Positions 38,837 to 49,263 of a stretch of 50,783 bases of DNA are shown piece after piece. Under the pieces are notes generated by a model. That model saw only the letters and a program-made list of their open reading frames with translations. It did not search any database and was not told where the DNA came from. The position numbers were made by a program, and so were the translations under genes. The stretch is taken from NCBI GenBank assembly GCA_017466825.1, contig JAFTTJ010000013.1, positions 1 to 50,783 of the forward strand. Reading direction: 5' to 3'. Position 1 is the first letter of the stretch. Each line of letters begins with the position of its first letter. The stretch is from Clostridia bacterium. Lineage in GTDB: Bacteria; Bacillota; Clostridia; Christensenellales; Borkfalkiaceae.

Positions 38837-41800
38837 TTAAATTTCTACGCAAAGACCGCTTGGAAGAGCCAAAATAAACGTCTTTTCAACCCTTAATTTA
38901 AGGCATTTTTCGATTGCTTTTTTATAGAGAGAAAGTTGAGTTTGATAGTCTTTTTTAAGCCTATCGGCTAAGTGGTCGCTAAACTTATAATCTATCAAGA
39001 TTACCTTTCCGTCCTTTACCGCCAAAAGGTCGATTATACCTTGAACTAAAATCTTGGCGTCGGTGTCGTCGCCGTAGAGTTCACGGGCGGAAAAATAGGT
39101 CATAAAGGGTTGTTCTTTGTAAAGTTTATACCCTTTTAGCGTATCCCAAACGGGCAATGCAAGCACGCCGTTTAGGTCGTTTACGTTTAAGAGTTCGGCT
39201 TGCGATTTTTCAATTAAACCTGCGTTAAGCATACCTATAAGTTGATTATCGGCGTTTTTATCATTAAAATCGCAAAGTTGTAAAAAGCGGTGGTAAGCAA
39301 CGCCTTGCTTTTGCCTATCTTCCTTAACTTTTAAAGGCGCGCTAAAATCTAACAAGTCTTCTTCGGCAGATAGTTCTTCCGCAAAATGCGGAAAAGCAAA
39401 ATCTTCCGTCGCCCTTTTCGCCATTTCCACTTGCCTTGCGTTTATCGCCGTAACCGAAGTTTTAACGGGTAAAGTTACGTCCTTTTGGTGGGGGTATGCA
39501 AAGGATAAATTGTTATAAATCAAATCGGTCAAAGACTGCCTGCCTTCGTTTAAAACCACTTGTTTTATATTAAAGTCGTTGGGGGTTTTAAGCGACGATT
39601 GAGCGTAGGTTATTACGGGCATATCTTTAAGGGACAAAAAGTCGGTAAATTTTTTAGCCAAAACGAATTTTTCTTCGGCTCTACTGTCTTGAATTTCGCT
39701 AGTAGAAACAAGGTGCAATCTAGACTTTGCTCTCGTCATAGCCACGTAAAAAACGCGCGCTTCTTCGTTGGCTCTTTCTAAACTAGCCGACTGCTTGAAA
39801 AAGACGTTGGCAAGCGTTGGTGTTTTTTTGCGTGTGTCTTCGTCGTAGTGGTAAACGGCTAGCCCGTTTTTGCGAGAAAACAAAACTTCGGCGCGGTCGT
39901 CGACGGCGTTGAATTTTTTATGAAGTCCGGGTATGATAACCACGGGGAATTCCAAACCCTTCGAGCCGTGCATGCTCATTACCTTAACCGAGTCGCTACC
40001 CGAAACTTCGGAATTAGCCGTAAAAGTGTCGGCGGAATTGATTTTATCCAAAAACTCGGCAATCGTGAGTTTTTTGCCGTCGGGGGTGCTTTCGGCAATA
40101 AACCTTTCAACTCTTGACAAGCGTATTTTGCCAAGCGGTTTGCTTGCAATTTGATAGTCGAGTCCCGTTTCGCGCAAGACCTTAGCGATAAGTTCGCCTG
40201 CGCCCATAAACTCGGAAAGAACTCTTATCTTTGAAAAATATTCGTCAAAAGCGAGTAGTTTTTGCCTTAAAAGGACGTCTGTTCCATTTTTTTGGTAAAC
40301 TTCTAAGCAATCTAAAAAGGACGGTTTTTCCTTGGACTTAATTTCGTCTAGTCCAAACCTTCTTATCTTTGCCAATTCTTCGTCGCTAACGTTGCCAACC
40401 GCGCTTTTTAAAACGGCAACTAGCGGTGGGTCGTCGGCGTAGTAATTTATAAGTTTAACGAGGTCGACTAAAAGTTTAATTTCGGGGAAGTCCAAAACGT
40501 TTACCCTACTTTCCGAAACGACGGGGATACCTTCTCTAACGAGCCTTTTGACAATCTCGTCCGTATAACCTTTCGCCGAGCGTGTTAAAACCGCCACGTC
40601 GGAGAGTTCAACCTTTCTCGTCTTTCCTATTTTTTCGTCGTAAAAAGTTTTGGTAAGTTCGTCTTGAATAATCTTCGCAACTAGCGCGCCTTCGTAAAAA
40701 TCGTCTTCCTCATCTAGGGTTAAAGCGTCCTTTACAAGGTCGTAAAGTCCTTCTATAGGTCGTTTATCGGCAGTTTCTTTCTCAATTAAGTGCAAGGTAG
40801 AACTGCCGTAGCCTTCTTCGTAAAGACCGCCCCTTTGCATAGGATTATTTTTATAGTCGACACCGCCGTGCTCTTTTGTGATAAGGTCGGAAAAGACATT
40901 GTTTACGGCGGACAAAACCCCGTCTGAACTACGGAAGTTTTTATCTAGCGGAATAGCGTCGCCAATTTTAGTTTGTTCGTATTCGTCGTATTTTTTTGCA
41001 AAGATTTCGGGGTTGCAACCACGGAAGGCGTAGATAGACTGTTTCACGTCGCCCACCATAAACAAATTATCTTGCGAAATCAAGTTTAAAATCTCTTCTT
41101 GCACGCCGTTTACGTCTTGATATTCGTCGGCGAAAACGTAAGAGTATTTTTCTCTAACCGCAGATAAAACGTCGGGGTGTTGCTTTAAGAGTTTTAGGGT
41201 TTTAATCTCTAAATCGTTAAAGTCTAAAACGCCGTCTTTGTCCTTTAACTCGTCGAATTTGCGAGCGTATAACAGGGTGAGATTTGCAAGCGTTTTTATA
41301 ACGGGCTTGGTATCGAGAAAGTTTTGTAAATCGGCGTTTCTATCCGCAGGGATAAGCGCGCACAGTTCCTTGCAAATTTTAGAAAAGTCCGCCTTTAAGT
41401 CGGAAATCTCGCTTTTTACTTGCAAAACGCTCTCCTCCGTAGTCTTTTTTCTCGTCATTGCGCTAAGTTCTATCAAAAGCGCGTTTTGAGCGTCCGACAG
41501 AGTTTTTGCCTTATTTATCGCCGTTAGTTTATTGATTATTTCGCTTGCCGAAAGGGCTAGCGACTGGGCTACGCCGTCTTGGGGGTTTAAGAGTTTTACG
41601 TCTTCAATAAGCCCGTTTATTCCCAAGGTTTTAGCGAGCGCAACGTCCTTTATTCTCTGCAAAATAGAGTCTTCGTAAAAGGCGTAAGTACTCTCGTTTA
41701 TCCCGTCAACCGCCGAGAGTAAAAATTCTTCGGGGTTTTCTTCGCTAACGCACTTTGAAAAGAGTTGCAAAACCATATTTTTCAACTCGCCGTCGCCACG

Positions 41801-42298
41801 GTATTTACGGTAAATTCTAACCGTTTTTAAAAAGTCGGCGTCTTGGGCTTTATACAGTTCGTTAAAAACGCCGTCTATCGCCAAGGAAGAAAGTTCTTTT
41901 CGCTTTGACTCTTCGGCAACCGTAAAGTCGGGGTCTACGTCCGCAACGTAAAAGTAGGTTTTTAAAAGGTTAAGGCAAAAACTGTGCATGGTCGAAATGT
42001 CCGCCGTGGGGATTTCGTCCAAGGTTCTGCGCATGCGTGCAACGTCTTTTCCTTCGCTTATTTTTTTGATTACCGCCTTTACGAGTTTTTGCTTCATCTC
42101 GCTTGCGGCAAGGTTGGTGTAAGTCACGGCTAAAATACTGCCGACGTCTACGTTTTGCTCGGTGATGAGTTTTATAATTCGCTCTATCATAACGAAGGTT
42201 TTGCCCGACCCAGCCGACGCCGAAACGAGCACGTTTTTGCCCGTTGACGAAATTGCTCGCGCTTGGTTTGGAGTTGTTTTATCAGTCGTTTTCGTCAT
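38837..42298 (-). CDS. addA: ATP-dependent helicase/nuclease subunit A (AddA)
   Basis: An 1153-residue UvrD-type helicase with a C-terminal RecB-like nuclease. Walker A SASAGSGKT (about 28-36), motif II VFADEYQDV (about 390), LFMVGDVKQSIYAFRG, KVMSMHGSKGLEFPVV, FYVAMTRAKSRL. The nuclease shows LVQGIIDLL and KVILIDYKFSD near the end (Asp and DYK). With AddB it processes double-strand breaks to 3' tails for RecA, responding to Chi. Its start overlaps the addB end by 17 nt, so translation is coupled. Confidence 0.95.
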   Translation of the reverse strand: MTKTTDKTTPNQARAISSTGKNVLVSASAGSGKTFVMIERIIKLITEQNVDVGSILAVTYTNLAASEMKQKLVKAVIKKISEGKDVARMRRTLDEIPTADISTMHSFCLNLLKTYFYVADVDPDFTVAEESKRKELSSLAIDGVFNELYKAQDADFLKTVRIYRKYRGDGELKNMVLQLFSKCVSEENPEEFLLSAVDGINESTYAFYEDSILQRIKDVALAKTLGINGLIEDVKLLNPQDGVAQSLALSASEIINKLTAINKAKTLSDAQNALLIELSAMTRKKTTEESVLQVKSEISDLKADFSKICKELCALIPADRNADLQNFLDTKPVIKTLANLTLLYARKFDELKDKDGVLDFNDLEIKTLKLLKQHPDVLSAVREKYSYVFADEYQDVNGVQEEILNLISQDNLFMVGDVKQSIYAFRGCNPEIFAKKYDEYEQTKIGDAIPLDKNFRSSDGVLSAVNNVFSDLITKEHGGVDYKNNPMQRGGLYEEGYGSSTLHLIEKETADKRPIEGLYDLVKDALTLDEEDDFYEGALVAKIIQDELTKTFYDEKIGKTRKVELSDVAVLTRSAKGYTDEIVKRLVREGIPVVSESRVNVLDFPEIKLLVDLVKLINYYADDPPLVAVLKSAVGNVSDEELAKIRRFGLDEIKSKEKPSFLDCLEVYQKNGTDVLLRQKLLAFDEYFSKIRVLSEFMGAGELIAKVLRETGLDYQIASKPLGKIRLSRVERFIAESTPDGKKLTIAEFLDKINSADTFTANSEVSGSDSVKVMSMHGSKGLEFPVVIIPGLHKKFNAVDDRAEVLFSRKNGLAVYHYDEDTRKKTPTLANVFFKQSASLERANEEARVFYVAMTRAKSRLHLVSTSEIQDSRAEEKFVLAKKFTDFLSLKDMPVITYAQSSLKTPNDFNIKQVVLNEGRQSLTDLIYNNLSFAYPHQKDVTLPVKTSVTAINARQVEMAKRATEDFAFPHFAEELSAEEDLLDFSAPLKVKEDRQKQGVAYHRFLQLCDFNDKNADNQLIGMLNAGLIEKSQAELLNVNDLNGVLALPVWDTLKGYKLYKEQPFMTYFSARELYGDDTDAKILVQGIIDLLAVKDGKVILIDYKFSDHLADRLKKDYQTQLSLYKKAIEKCLKLRVEKTFILALPSGLCVEI

Positions 42299-45200
42299 TT
42301 GCGTCTTCTCCTTGGGTTGGGTTTTCGTGTTGCCAAACGGCTTGTGATATAACGGACGGATTTACCGAAGATACCGACCTTTGCCTGTATCCGCAATCGT
42401 CGTCGCGACCGCAAATACTGCCGAATTCGCAGTAAGAACAAGCCTTTTCGTAGGGCGACGGAATAATAACGCCGTCTAAAACGTCGTTTACTGCTTTTTC
42501 GGTCAAGAGTTTTGCATATTTCATATAATCGGTCAAAACGTCTTGACTAACCGTCTTTCCAGATAGCGAAGCCCCCTTTTTGGCGGTGATTTTTTTGCCC
42601 GCTTCGATAACGTCGCTAGTAAAGGTTTCGTCGAGTCCGAATTTGGGGTCGGTGGCCTGCAAAACTTCGTCGCTGGCGAGCGTTTTGCCGTACATAAAGG
42701 GCGGTTTGTCGTCGTCAGAGCCAAAGTCGTCGTTTACGGCGTAGTAGTACGCGCCCGCAGGCTTGTCCCCGTTGGCGGTAAAGGCGTTTAGGTAAAGGTA
42801 GAGTTGTAAATTTTGCCCCGTGTAAAACTTGTCGTCGGCGCTTTTTCCCTGAGCGTTGCCCGTTTTGTAGTCGATAATTCTAACGTAGTCTTTATACTTA
42901 TCGAGTCGGTCGGCTTTGCCGAACAACTTGTAAACTCCTTTTTTAGAAAGCAGTTTAAGGGGCTTATAATCGTTGGACCATTCGGCAAACCAAATCTCGT
43001 TGCCGATAGGTTTAAACTGTGAATTTTTGTGTTGGCGGTAAAGGTCTACACAGAGTTTACGCCCTTCTTTTTTGGTTAAAAACGCCGAATAAACGTAGTC
43101 CGCGCGCTTTAAAAACCTAGAATATTTTTCATCTTTAAACTCTTCGTCTACGAGTAAATCAGCGAGAGCAACGCATTCTTCTTCGCTTTTTACTTGGTCT
43201 ATTTTAGGCATAAATTTTTCGGCCAAGGTGTGCAAAATGTTGCCGAAATCTAGCGAGCGAATATCCGCTGAAACGGTGTCCTTTACCCCTACGCCATAGC
43301 GAATAAAGCACTTATAGGGGCACGAATAGTAAGTTTCTATCGTCGTAGCCGAAACGTTTCCACGCGCAAAATAGTTATCAACGGGGAAAGACGCCGTTAT
43401 TTTTTGGCTCTCGTTTATCTTGCCTACGAGAGCGTTTGCAAGGGGTAAGAACTCGCCGCCGCTGAGTTTTGAAAGAGCCTTTATAAAAGACGACGGCTCG
43501 GTTACGTCTTTTAAAGCGCCGTGCTTAAAATCGTCACCGCTCGAAAGTAGCGAGAGCATTGCAGGGCGAAGACTAAGGTATGCAAAACTAGCCCTGTCGT
43601 CTTCGTCGCTTTGGTTTTCAAAGGGGCGGATGAGCGAAGCCGAAGTAGCCTTTGCAATTTTTTTATCATTTGATGAAAAAATGTTTTCAAGATAGTCTAC
43701 TATTTCACTCCTGACCGTTGCCTTTCCGCCTGCGGTCGTCAAACTGTAAGTTAGGGTAAGCGAGTCTTCAAAACTTGCAAAAGCAAGGGCGGTCGCTTCC
43801 TTTTCACGCCTGTTTACAACCCTGATTTTAGGCTCGATTGAAAGGGCGAGAGCGTCGAGTTTAGAAATGTCGCCGTCTAAAAGTAACGCCGTGTCGGGTT
43901 TTACGAAAGGTACGTCGCCCGAAAGCCCCATCATGACGACGCAAGGGTATTTTTTAAATCTTAAATTTTTGATTTCGGAAAGATAAACGCAGTCGCTATA
44001 TTCGGGGATGAGCGAAATTTCGCCCGCGTCGAGTCCCGACGCGAGAATTTTTAAAAATTCTTCGGCGGTGATAACGTCTTTACCTAAGATGTTTTTTATC
44101 TCGTCCAAAACGCCAAAAAAGTTCTTTGTTGCGCTCTCTAAAAACCTAATCTCTTCTTCCGCGCCGAGTTTTTGAAGGTTTTTGAGCATGATTGCAAAGT
44201 TAGAGTCGGGCGAGTAGTCCTTTTCAGGTGAATATCCCGACGATTTTACCGTAAAGTCTTTTATTTTTTCTACGAAGACTTCGGCTTGCGCGCTCTTTGG
44301 CACGCCGTTTATAAAAGTTATTAAATCGTCCTTCTTTTTGGAAATAACGGTAAGGTTAAATCTCTCGATAGGGTCGGTGGACTTTTCGTTGGGTTGGGGA
44401 ACGAAGTCGTCCCCGTCGATAAATGAATTTACGGTTACCGACTTTTCGGTTAAAAGTCGAATAAATTTGTCGGCAAGTTTTTTGTCGGCTATAAATAGAC
44501 CGCTAGTTATAACTTTTTTAATTTCGGAAAGATCGCGGCGACGTATTGCCGAGCGAAGGGCGTTTATTGCAAGTTTGCAAAGCGGGTGAGAAGACAGCGC
44601 CCTTTTTTTGTCTGCGAAAAAGGGTATTTGGTAGTCGGCGAGTTTGCGCTCTAATAAAAGTTCGTAATCTTTTAAATTGCCAACGCCGATTGCAATATCT
44701 TTATACCTATATCCGCCGCGCAGGACTTTTTGTTTGATTAAAGAGCATACGTAGTCGACTTCTTCGGCAAGGCTTTTACCTTCAAAAATATGTGTTTTAT
44801 CGCTATATAGCCCCACTTTTGAGAAAATTTCGGGGTTGTAAAGCCCGTCTAAAACCATTTCGGATTCGCTATGATTCGCATACGGAAGGGTCATTGGTTT
44901 TTCACCCGTCAAAGAGATTGCGAAGTTTAAAAACTCGTCGGTGTAAACGTCCTTATTATCCCCGGTAACGGCAAAAAAGTCGCAGGAAAGACAAACGGCG
45001 TTTAACTTTTCCATTACGGCGCAAGTCTGTTTCGTAACCGAAGAATAGCCCACGATTATAACTCGCGCGTTTTTAATTTGCTCGTCTTTTTCAATGGCGA
45101 AAAGCGCGTCTTGCAAGCCGTTGCTACTGTCGGTTAAGCCGTTTTGGGCTAAAAATTCTTCGTAGCCGTCGAAAACGGTTGCCACGTCACGCAGTTTTCT

Positions 45201-45623
45201 CGCGACGTTTTCAGGGCAGCCGTCTAAAACGCCAAACAGCATTTGGGGGGTAACTTTCGCGCTTTTTAGTTGGGCAATAAGTTCGGAAGTTTTTACGGCG
45301 AGCGACGGGCTTGCTTTAAGTCCGCCCAAAACCTGCAAGTCCTTGCTTTTTTCCGACAAAATCTTTTTGACCGCCATAGCAGAGCCTTCCTTTGAAAGGG
45401 TTTTCCTGTCGGGATTTAGTTTGGTCGCGTACCTGCCGAAAGATAGGACTTCCGCGCCGAAAGCCCCGCCCGCTTTTTCAACGAGCGCGCTCTCTACCGA
45501 AAGGGTGAGTTTGTCTTCACAAAAGATAACAATCTTTTGATCTAGGCTTACGCCAAAACTCGCGGCGTAGTCGCACGCCCCGTCGATACAGTCAAAATAA
45601 GTTTTTGCCGTGTAGATTGCCAT
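42282..45623 (-). CDS. addB: ATP-dependent helicase/nuclease subunit B (AddB)
   Basis: A 1113-residue protein. The helicase-like N-terminal region lacks a clean Walker A (compare KIVIFCEDKLTLSVESAL), as expected for divergent AddB proteins. The C-terminal nuclease has GKADRLDKYKD and VRIIDYKTG. The [4Fe-4S] cysteines are present: one in YYSCPYKCF (about 770) and three in CSYCEFGSICG (about 1075), as in B. subtilis AddB. It is first in the minus-strand addB-addA operon, with AAGGTG before the ATG. The 250-bp upstream gap to the lipoprotein gene at 45875 holds both promoters. Confidence 0.93.
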   Translation of the reverse strand: MAIYTAKTYFDCIDGACDYAASFGVSLDQKIVIFCEDKLTLSVESALVEKAGGAFGAEVLSFGRYATKLNPDRKTLSKEGSAMAVKKILSEKSKDLQVLGGLKASPSLAVKTSELIAQLKSAKVTPQMLFGVLDGCPENVARKLRDVATVFDGYEEFLAQNGLTDSSNGLQDALFAIEKDEQIKNARVIIVGYSSVTKQTCAVMEKLNAVCLSCDFFAVTGDNKDVYTDEFLNFAISLTGEKPMTLPYANHSESEMVLDGLYNPEIFSKVGLYSDKTHIFEGKSLAEEVDYVCSLIKQKVLRGGYRYKDIAIGVGNLKDYELLLERKLADYQIPFFADKKRALSSHPLCKLAINALRSAIRRRDLSEIKKVITSGLFIADKKLADKFIRLLTEKSVTVNSFIDGDDFVPQPNEKSTDPIERFNLTVISKKKDDLITFINGVPKSAQAEVFVEKIKDFTVKSSGYSPEKDYSPDSNFAIMLKNLQKLGAEEEIRFLESATKNFFGVLDEIKNILGKDVITAEEFLKILASGLDAGEISLIPEYSDCVYLSEIKNLRFKKYPCVVMMGLSGDVPFVKPDTALLLDGDISKLDALALSIEPKIRVVNRREKEATALAFASFEDSLTLTYSLTTAGGKATVRSEIVDYLENIFSSNDKKIAKATSASLIRPFENQSDEDDRASFAYLSLRPAMLSLLSSGDDFKHGALKDVTEPSSFIKALSKLSGGEFLPLANALVGKINESQKITASFPVDNYFARGNVSATTIETYYSCPYKCFIRYGVGVKDTVSADIRSLDFGNILHTLAEKFMPKIDQVKSEEECVALADLLVDEEFKDEKYSRFLKRADYVYSAFLTKKEGRKLCVDLYRQHKNSQFKPIGNEIWFAEWSNDYKPLKLLSKKGVYKLFGKADRLDKYKDYVRIIDYKTGNAQGKSADDKFYTGQNLQLYLYLNAFTANGDKPAGAYYYAVNDDFGSDDDKPPFMYGKTLASDEVLQATDPKFGLDETFTSDVIEAGKKITAKKGASLSGKTVSQDVLTDYMKYAKLLTEKAVNDVLDGVIIPSPYEKACSYCEFGSICGRDDDCGYRQRSVSSVNPSVISQAVWQHENPTQGEDANDEND

Positions 45624-45874
45624 AGTTCACCTTAAACGCAAATTTATATTGCTCATACTTTGCGCTTTATTATAATTATAACACATAAATAATAATAATC
45701 GTGTGAAAATTGCAAACTTTTTATAATTTTGTTTTTACTTTTTTAATAATTTATGATACAATAGGTTTATGCGATAAAATTTTCGCCTTTGGCGGTTTGA
45801 CAAAAACCAAAAAAACCGTCAAACGCGCTTTTTGGCTTGGCGACGGACAGTCGCTTTAAGCAACGGAGAATTAT

Positions 45875-46951
45875 ATGAAGAAAAAATTGCTCGCTTTAAT
45901 ATCCGCAGTTTTGTGTTTAGCAACCCTTTTTGGTTGTAGCGGTATACCCAACAGCGGTTTTGCAGGATCTTATTGGTTGGACGTTCCTTCGCTCACAAAA
46001 GCCCCCGACGGCTTTTACGAAAGAATCGAATATGAAATTTCTACCGAAACTAAAACCGACTTTGCGTCTAGTTTATATCCCGTAAACGAAAAACTCACGT
46101 TTACCGTAGACCAAGCCAAGTCGGCTTTCGTAACCGAACTTATCGGCGACGGCGACGGATATATTTACAAGACCACCCTTAACTTATCGGGAACGTACTC
46201 TTATATCGACGAAGAAAATTCAATCAACTTCACCTATACGGTTGAAGGTGATACCACTACGACCGAAACTCATTTTAAGGGCTTTGAGCAAGGTTTTGCG
46301 TGCGTTAAGTCTACGCAGTCTTTGGTAAACACCCTTCCCATATCGGCGTTCCCGACGAGCGAAAAAGATTTTACTAAACTTATCGTTCAAACAGAAACCG
46401 TCTACGGCGAAAAGGACGCCGTTCATACCGTAAAGAGCGACGACCCCGCTACTTCGGTGTTGCTCACCAACAACGGCGTACCCAAAACTGTTGGCGACTA
46501 TAAGAAAGACGCGTATATTGACAACGCGCTTGTCCCCCTTATTTTTAGATGTTTTAAATATGACAACACTTTAAATTACACCTTTTATAGTATAGAAATT
46601 TCTTCGGGAGAACTCAAAGGTAGCAAGGGGTCGGCAAAACTCGCCGTTGAAACCTCGCCTGATAGTTCTACCACTCAAACGGCTATTAAAACTATGACGG
46701 TTGACTGCAAAATTGATGGCGATAGCAGAATGGACGTAAGTTTTAACACCTTTGGCGTTACCATTTCGACGGTGGGCGAATACTCGCAAGAGTACACCAC
46801 CGCTTACTATGCAAACAGTATCGGCAACGACGTTTTAGACGCAAGCAACCGCGCTCGCCACTATATGGTCAAGTGTTATAGACCTATGATTTATAACGCT
46901 TGTTATTTGGTTTACACCCTTTCGACCGTAAGCCACGTAAAAACGATTTAA
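45875..46951 (+). CDS. putative lipoprotein
   Basis: A 358-residue protein. The signal peptide (KKKLLALISAVLCLA) ends in the lipobox TLFGC. The mature part is beta-rich with many Thr/Ser and no catalytic motif; it ends in NRARHYMVKCYRPMIYNACYL. Not recognised. CGGAG precedes the ATG. The leader (about 45791-45829) contains GCGGTTTGAC, which can pair with GTCAAACGC. TTTACT-17-TACAAT is a likely promoter. Confidence 0.75.
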   Translation: MKKKLLALISAVLCLATLFGCSGIPNSGFAGSYWLDVPSLTKAPDGFYERIEYEISTETKTDFASSLYPVNEKLTFTVDQAKSAFVTELIGDGDGYIYKTTLNLSGTYSYIDEENSINFTYTVEGDTTTTETHFKGFEQGFACVKSTQSLVNTLPISAFPTSEKDFTKLIVQTETVYGEKDAVHTVKSDDPATSVLLTNNGVPKTVGDYKKDAYIDNALVPLIFRCFKYDNTLNYTFYSIEISSGELKGSKGSAKLAVETSPDSSTTQTAIKTMTVDCKIDGDSRMDVSFNTFGVTISTVGEYSQEYTTAYYANSIGNDVLDASNRARHYMVKCYRPMIYNACYLVYTLSTVSHVKTI

Positions 46952-46952
46952 T

Positions 46953-46988
46953 AAAAAGCCCTTTACGCCGTTAGCGCAAAGGGTTTTT
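46953..46988 (+). terminator. terminator of lipoprotein gene 45875
   Basis: CCCTTT and CGC pair with GCG and AAAGGG (small mismatch between them), followed by five T. Confidence 0.75.
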
Positions 46989-47042
46989 AAAATTCAGCGA
47001 TTAAAAATTTTAGGAACTTTTCTTAAAAATATTAAAAAACAC

Positions 47043-47071
47043 TTGATTTGTTTAAAATTTTATGATATTAT
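47043..47071 (+). promoter_or_regulatory. promoter of the FprA-like gene
   Basis: TTGATT (47043-47048), 17-nt spacer, TATTAT (47066-47071); AAGGAGAAGG precedes the ATG. Confidence 0.65.
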
Positions 47072-47100
47072 AAATTTGATAAAAGCAAGGAGAAGGAATT

Positions 47101-48888
47101 ATGTTTATAACTAGCGACGTTAAATACGTAGGAGTAAACGACAAAAATATAGACCTTTTTGAAGGTCAATACGTAGTGCCAAACGGCATGGCGTACAACT
47201 CGTACGTTATTTTAGACCAAAAGATTGCCGTTATGGACACGGTTGACGCAAACTTTACTCACGAGTGGCTCGATAACGTTCAACACGCTTTAAACGGCAG
47301 AACGCCCGACTATCTCGTAGTTCAACACATGGAGCCCGACCACTCGGCTAACATTTTAAACTTTGCAAAAACCTATAAAAACGCTAAAATCGTTTCGTCG
47401 AATAAGGCGTTTATAATGATGAAAAATTACTTTGGCACAGACTTTGAAGAAAGGAGAATAGTCGTTTCGGAAGGGGACGAATTAGACCTTGGCAAACACA
47501 AACTCCACTTTGTTGCCGCGCCCATGGTGCATTGGCCGGAAGTTATCGTAACTTACGATTCTACGGATAAAATTCTTTTCTCGGCGGACGGGTTCGGCAA
47601 ATTCGGCGCGCTCGACGTTGAAGAAGACTGGGCTTGCGAAGCAAGGCGCTATTATATAGGTATCGTTGGCAAATACGGCGCTCAAGTACAAAGCCTTTTG
47701 AAAAAGGCGGCGGGGCTTGATATTCAAACCATTTGCCCTTTGCACGGACCTGTTTTAAAAGAAAATTTAGGTTATTATATCAATCTTTATAACACTTGGT
47801 CTAGTTATCAACCCGAAGAAGACGGCGTAGTTATAGCCTATACTTCGGTTTACGGCAACACCAAAAAGGCGGTTGAACGCTTGGCGGAAAAACTTAAAGT
47901 CAGCGGTTGCCCCAAGGTCGTCGTAAACGACTTGGCTAGATGCGATATGGCGGAAGCGGTTGAAGACGCTTTCCGTTATAGCAAAATCGTACTTGCAACC
48001 ACTACTTATAACGCGGATATCTTCCCCTTTATGAAGGAATTTATTCACCATCTTACCGAAAGGAATTTCCAAAATCGTACGGTGGCGTTTATTGAAAACG
48101 GCAGTTGGGCGCCAATGGCAACCAAGGTGATGAAAGATATGCTTGCAGGTAGCAAAAATCTTACTTTTACCGAAGCGGGCGTTAGAATTCTATCCGCTTT
48201 AAACGACGAGAGCAACAAGCAAATCGACGAGTTGGCAGACGAACTTTGTAGAGAATACGTTGCTCAAAGCGACGGCGCAAACAAAAACGACCTTACGGCT
48301 TTGTTTAAGATAGGTTACGGTCTTTACGTCGTAACTTCAAACGACGGCAAAAAGGACAACGGGCTTATCGTAAACACGGTTACGCAGGTTACGTCAACCC
48401 CCAACAGAATTGCGGTTACTATCAACAAGGAAAATTATTCTCACCACGTAATAAAGCAGTCGGGAATTATGAACGTAAACTGCCTTACCACCGAAGCCCC
48501 CTTCTCTGTGTTTGAAAGATTCGGTTTCGTTAGCGGAAGAAACGTAGATAAGTTTGAAGGATACGAACCCCTTCGCTCTGACAACGGGCTAGTTTTCTTG
48601 CCTAGATATATCAACTCGTTTATGTCCTTAAAGGTCGAAAACTACGTGGATATGGGCACGCACGGTATGTTTATATGCTCTATCACCGAAGCGAGAGTTA
48701 TGGGCGACAAAGAGTCAATGACCTACGCTTACTATCACGAAAACGTTAAGCCCAAGCCCCAAACGGAAGGCAAAAAGGGTTACGTTTGCAAAATTTGCGG
48801 TTACGTTTACGAAGGCGAACCGCTCCCCGAAGATTTTATTTGCCCCCTTTGCAAACACGGCGCTCAAGATTTTGAGCCTATCGTATAA
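47101..48888 (+). CDS. A-type flavoprotein (FprA-like) with flavin reductase and rubredoxin domains
   Basis: A 595-residue four-domain protein. A beta-lactamase-fold diiron domain (1-240) has VQHMEPDHSAN and later MVHWPE and CPLHGP as metal ligands. The flavodoxin domain (about 243-385) starts IAYTSVYGNTKKAVERL. A flavin-reductase-like domain (about 400-540) contains YGLYVVTSND and NYSHHVIKQSGIMNVNCL. A C-terminal rubredoxin (about 557-595) has YVCKICGYVYEG and FICPLCKHG. Such proteins reduce O2 or NO to harmless products in anaerobes; the fused reductase and rubredoxin make an internal electron chain. A separate rubredoxin gene follows 79 bp later. Confidence 0.95.
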   Translation: MFITSDVKYVGVNDKNIDLFEGQYVVPNGMAYNSYVILDQKIAVMDTVDANFTHEWLDNVQHALNGRTPDYLVVQHMEPDHSANILNFAKTYKNAKIVSSNKAFIMMKNYFGTDFEERRIVVSEGDELDLGKHKLHFVAAPMVHWPEVIVTYDSTDKILFSADGFGKFGALDVEEDWACEARRYYIGIVGKYGAQVQSLLKKAAGLDIQTICPLHGPVLKENLGYYINLYNTWSSYQPEEDGVVIAYTSVYGNTKKAVERLAEKLKVSGCPKVVVNDLARCDMAEAVEDAFRYSKIVLATTTYNADIFPFMKEFIHHLTERNFQNRTVAFIENGSWAPMATKVMKDMLAGSKNLTFTEAGVRILSALNDESNKQIDELADELCREYVAQSDGANKNDLTALFKIGYGLYVVTSNDGKKDNGLIVNTVTQVTSTPNRIAVTINKENYSHHVIKQSGIMNVNCLTTEAPFSVFERFGFVSGRNVDKFEGYEPLRSDNGLVFLPRYINSFMSLKVENYVDMGTHGMFICSITEARVMGDKESMTYAYYHENVKPKPQTEGKKGYVCKICGYVYEGEPLPEDFICPLCKHGAQDFEPIV

Positions 48889-48895
48889 AACAGTC

Positions 48896-48914
48896 GATAA
48901 TCGACTTATAGGCA
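48896..48914 (+). repeat. CTTATAG motif copy (48896)
   Basis: GATAATCGACTTATAGGCA, 8 nt after the stop of the FprA-like gene. Confidence 0.7.
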
Positions 48915-48967
48915 ACTATTTATAACAAAAAACACGGCGTTTACGCCAATTAGAAAGGAGAAAAATT

Positions 48968-49123
48968 ATGAAATATCAATGTGACGTATGCGGTTGGACT
49001 TACGACGAAAGCCAAGGCTTACCCGAAGAAGGTATCCCTGCGGGAACGAAGTTTGAAGATTTACCCGAAGATTTCGTTTGCCCCCTTTGCGGAGTCGGTA
49101 AGGACTCGTTTTCCGCTGAATAA
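48968..49123 (+). CDS. rubredoxin
   Basis: A 51-residue protein with MKYQCDVCGWTYDESQG and DLPEDFVCPLCGVGKDSF. The two C-x2-C-G pairs bind one iron. Length and pattern are those of a standalone rubredoxin, a small cytosolic electron carrier. AAGGAG supports the start. It probably feeds electrons to the FprA-like protein encoded just upstream, which already carries its own rubredoxin domain. A hairpin terminator follows at 49146. Confidence 0.97.
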   Translation: MKYQCDVCGWTYDESQGLPEEGIPAGTKFEDLPEDFVCPLCGVGKDSFSAE

Positions 49124-49145
49124 ATACTAAATATTTGTAAACAAT

Positions 49146-49180
49146 AAAAATACGTCTGCTTTTTCGTAGGCGTATTTTTT
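49146..49180 (+). terminator. rubredoxin terminator
   Basis: AATACGTCTGC pairs with a CGTAGGCGTATT arm (with G.U pairs), followed by six T. Confidence 0.8.
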
Positions 49181-49263
49181 ATAACTTTGAGCGGCTAATT
49201 TCCACTTTGACGACAGAGTTAAGGTTGGCATGCTTATAATAAAAGACGAAATAGGAGAAAGAT

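Noticed and set aside
42282-42298. addA/addB overlap as a frameshift or assembly error
   Set aside because: Both proteins are complete with normal ends; a 17-nt overlap is ordinary coupling.
49207-49240. Promoter TTGACG/TATAAT before the lactate dehydrogenase gene
   Set aside because: The spacer would be 22 nt; the TATAAT is good but no -35 box at usual spacing is visible.
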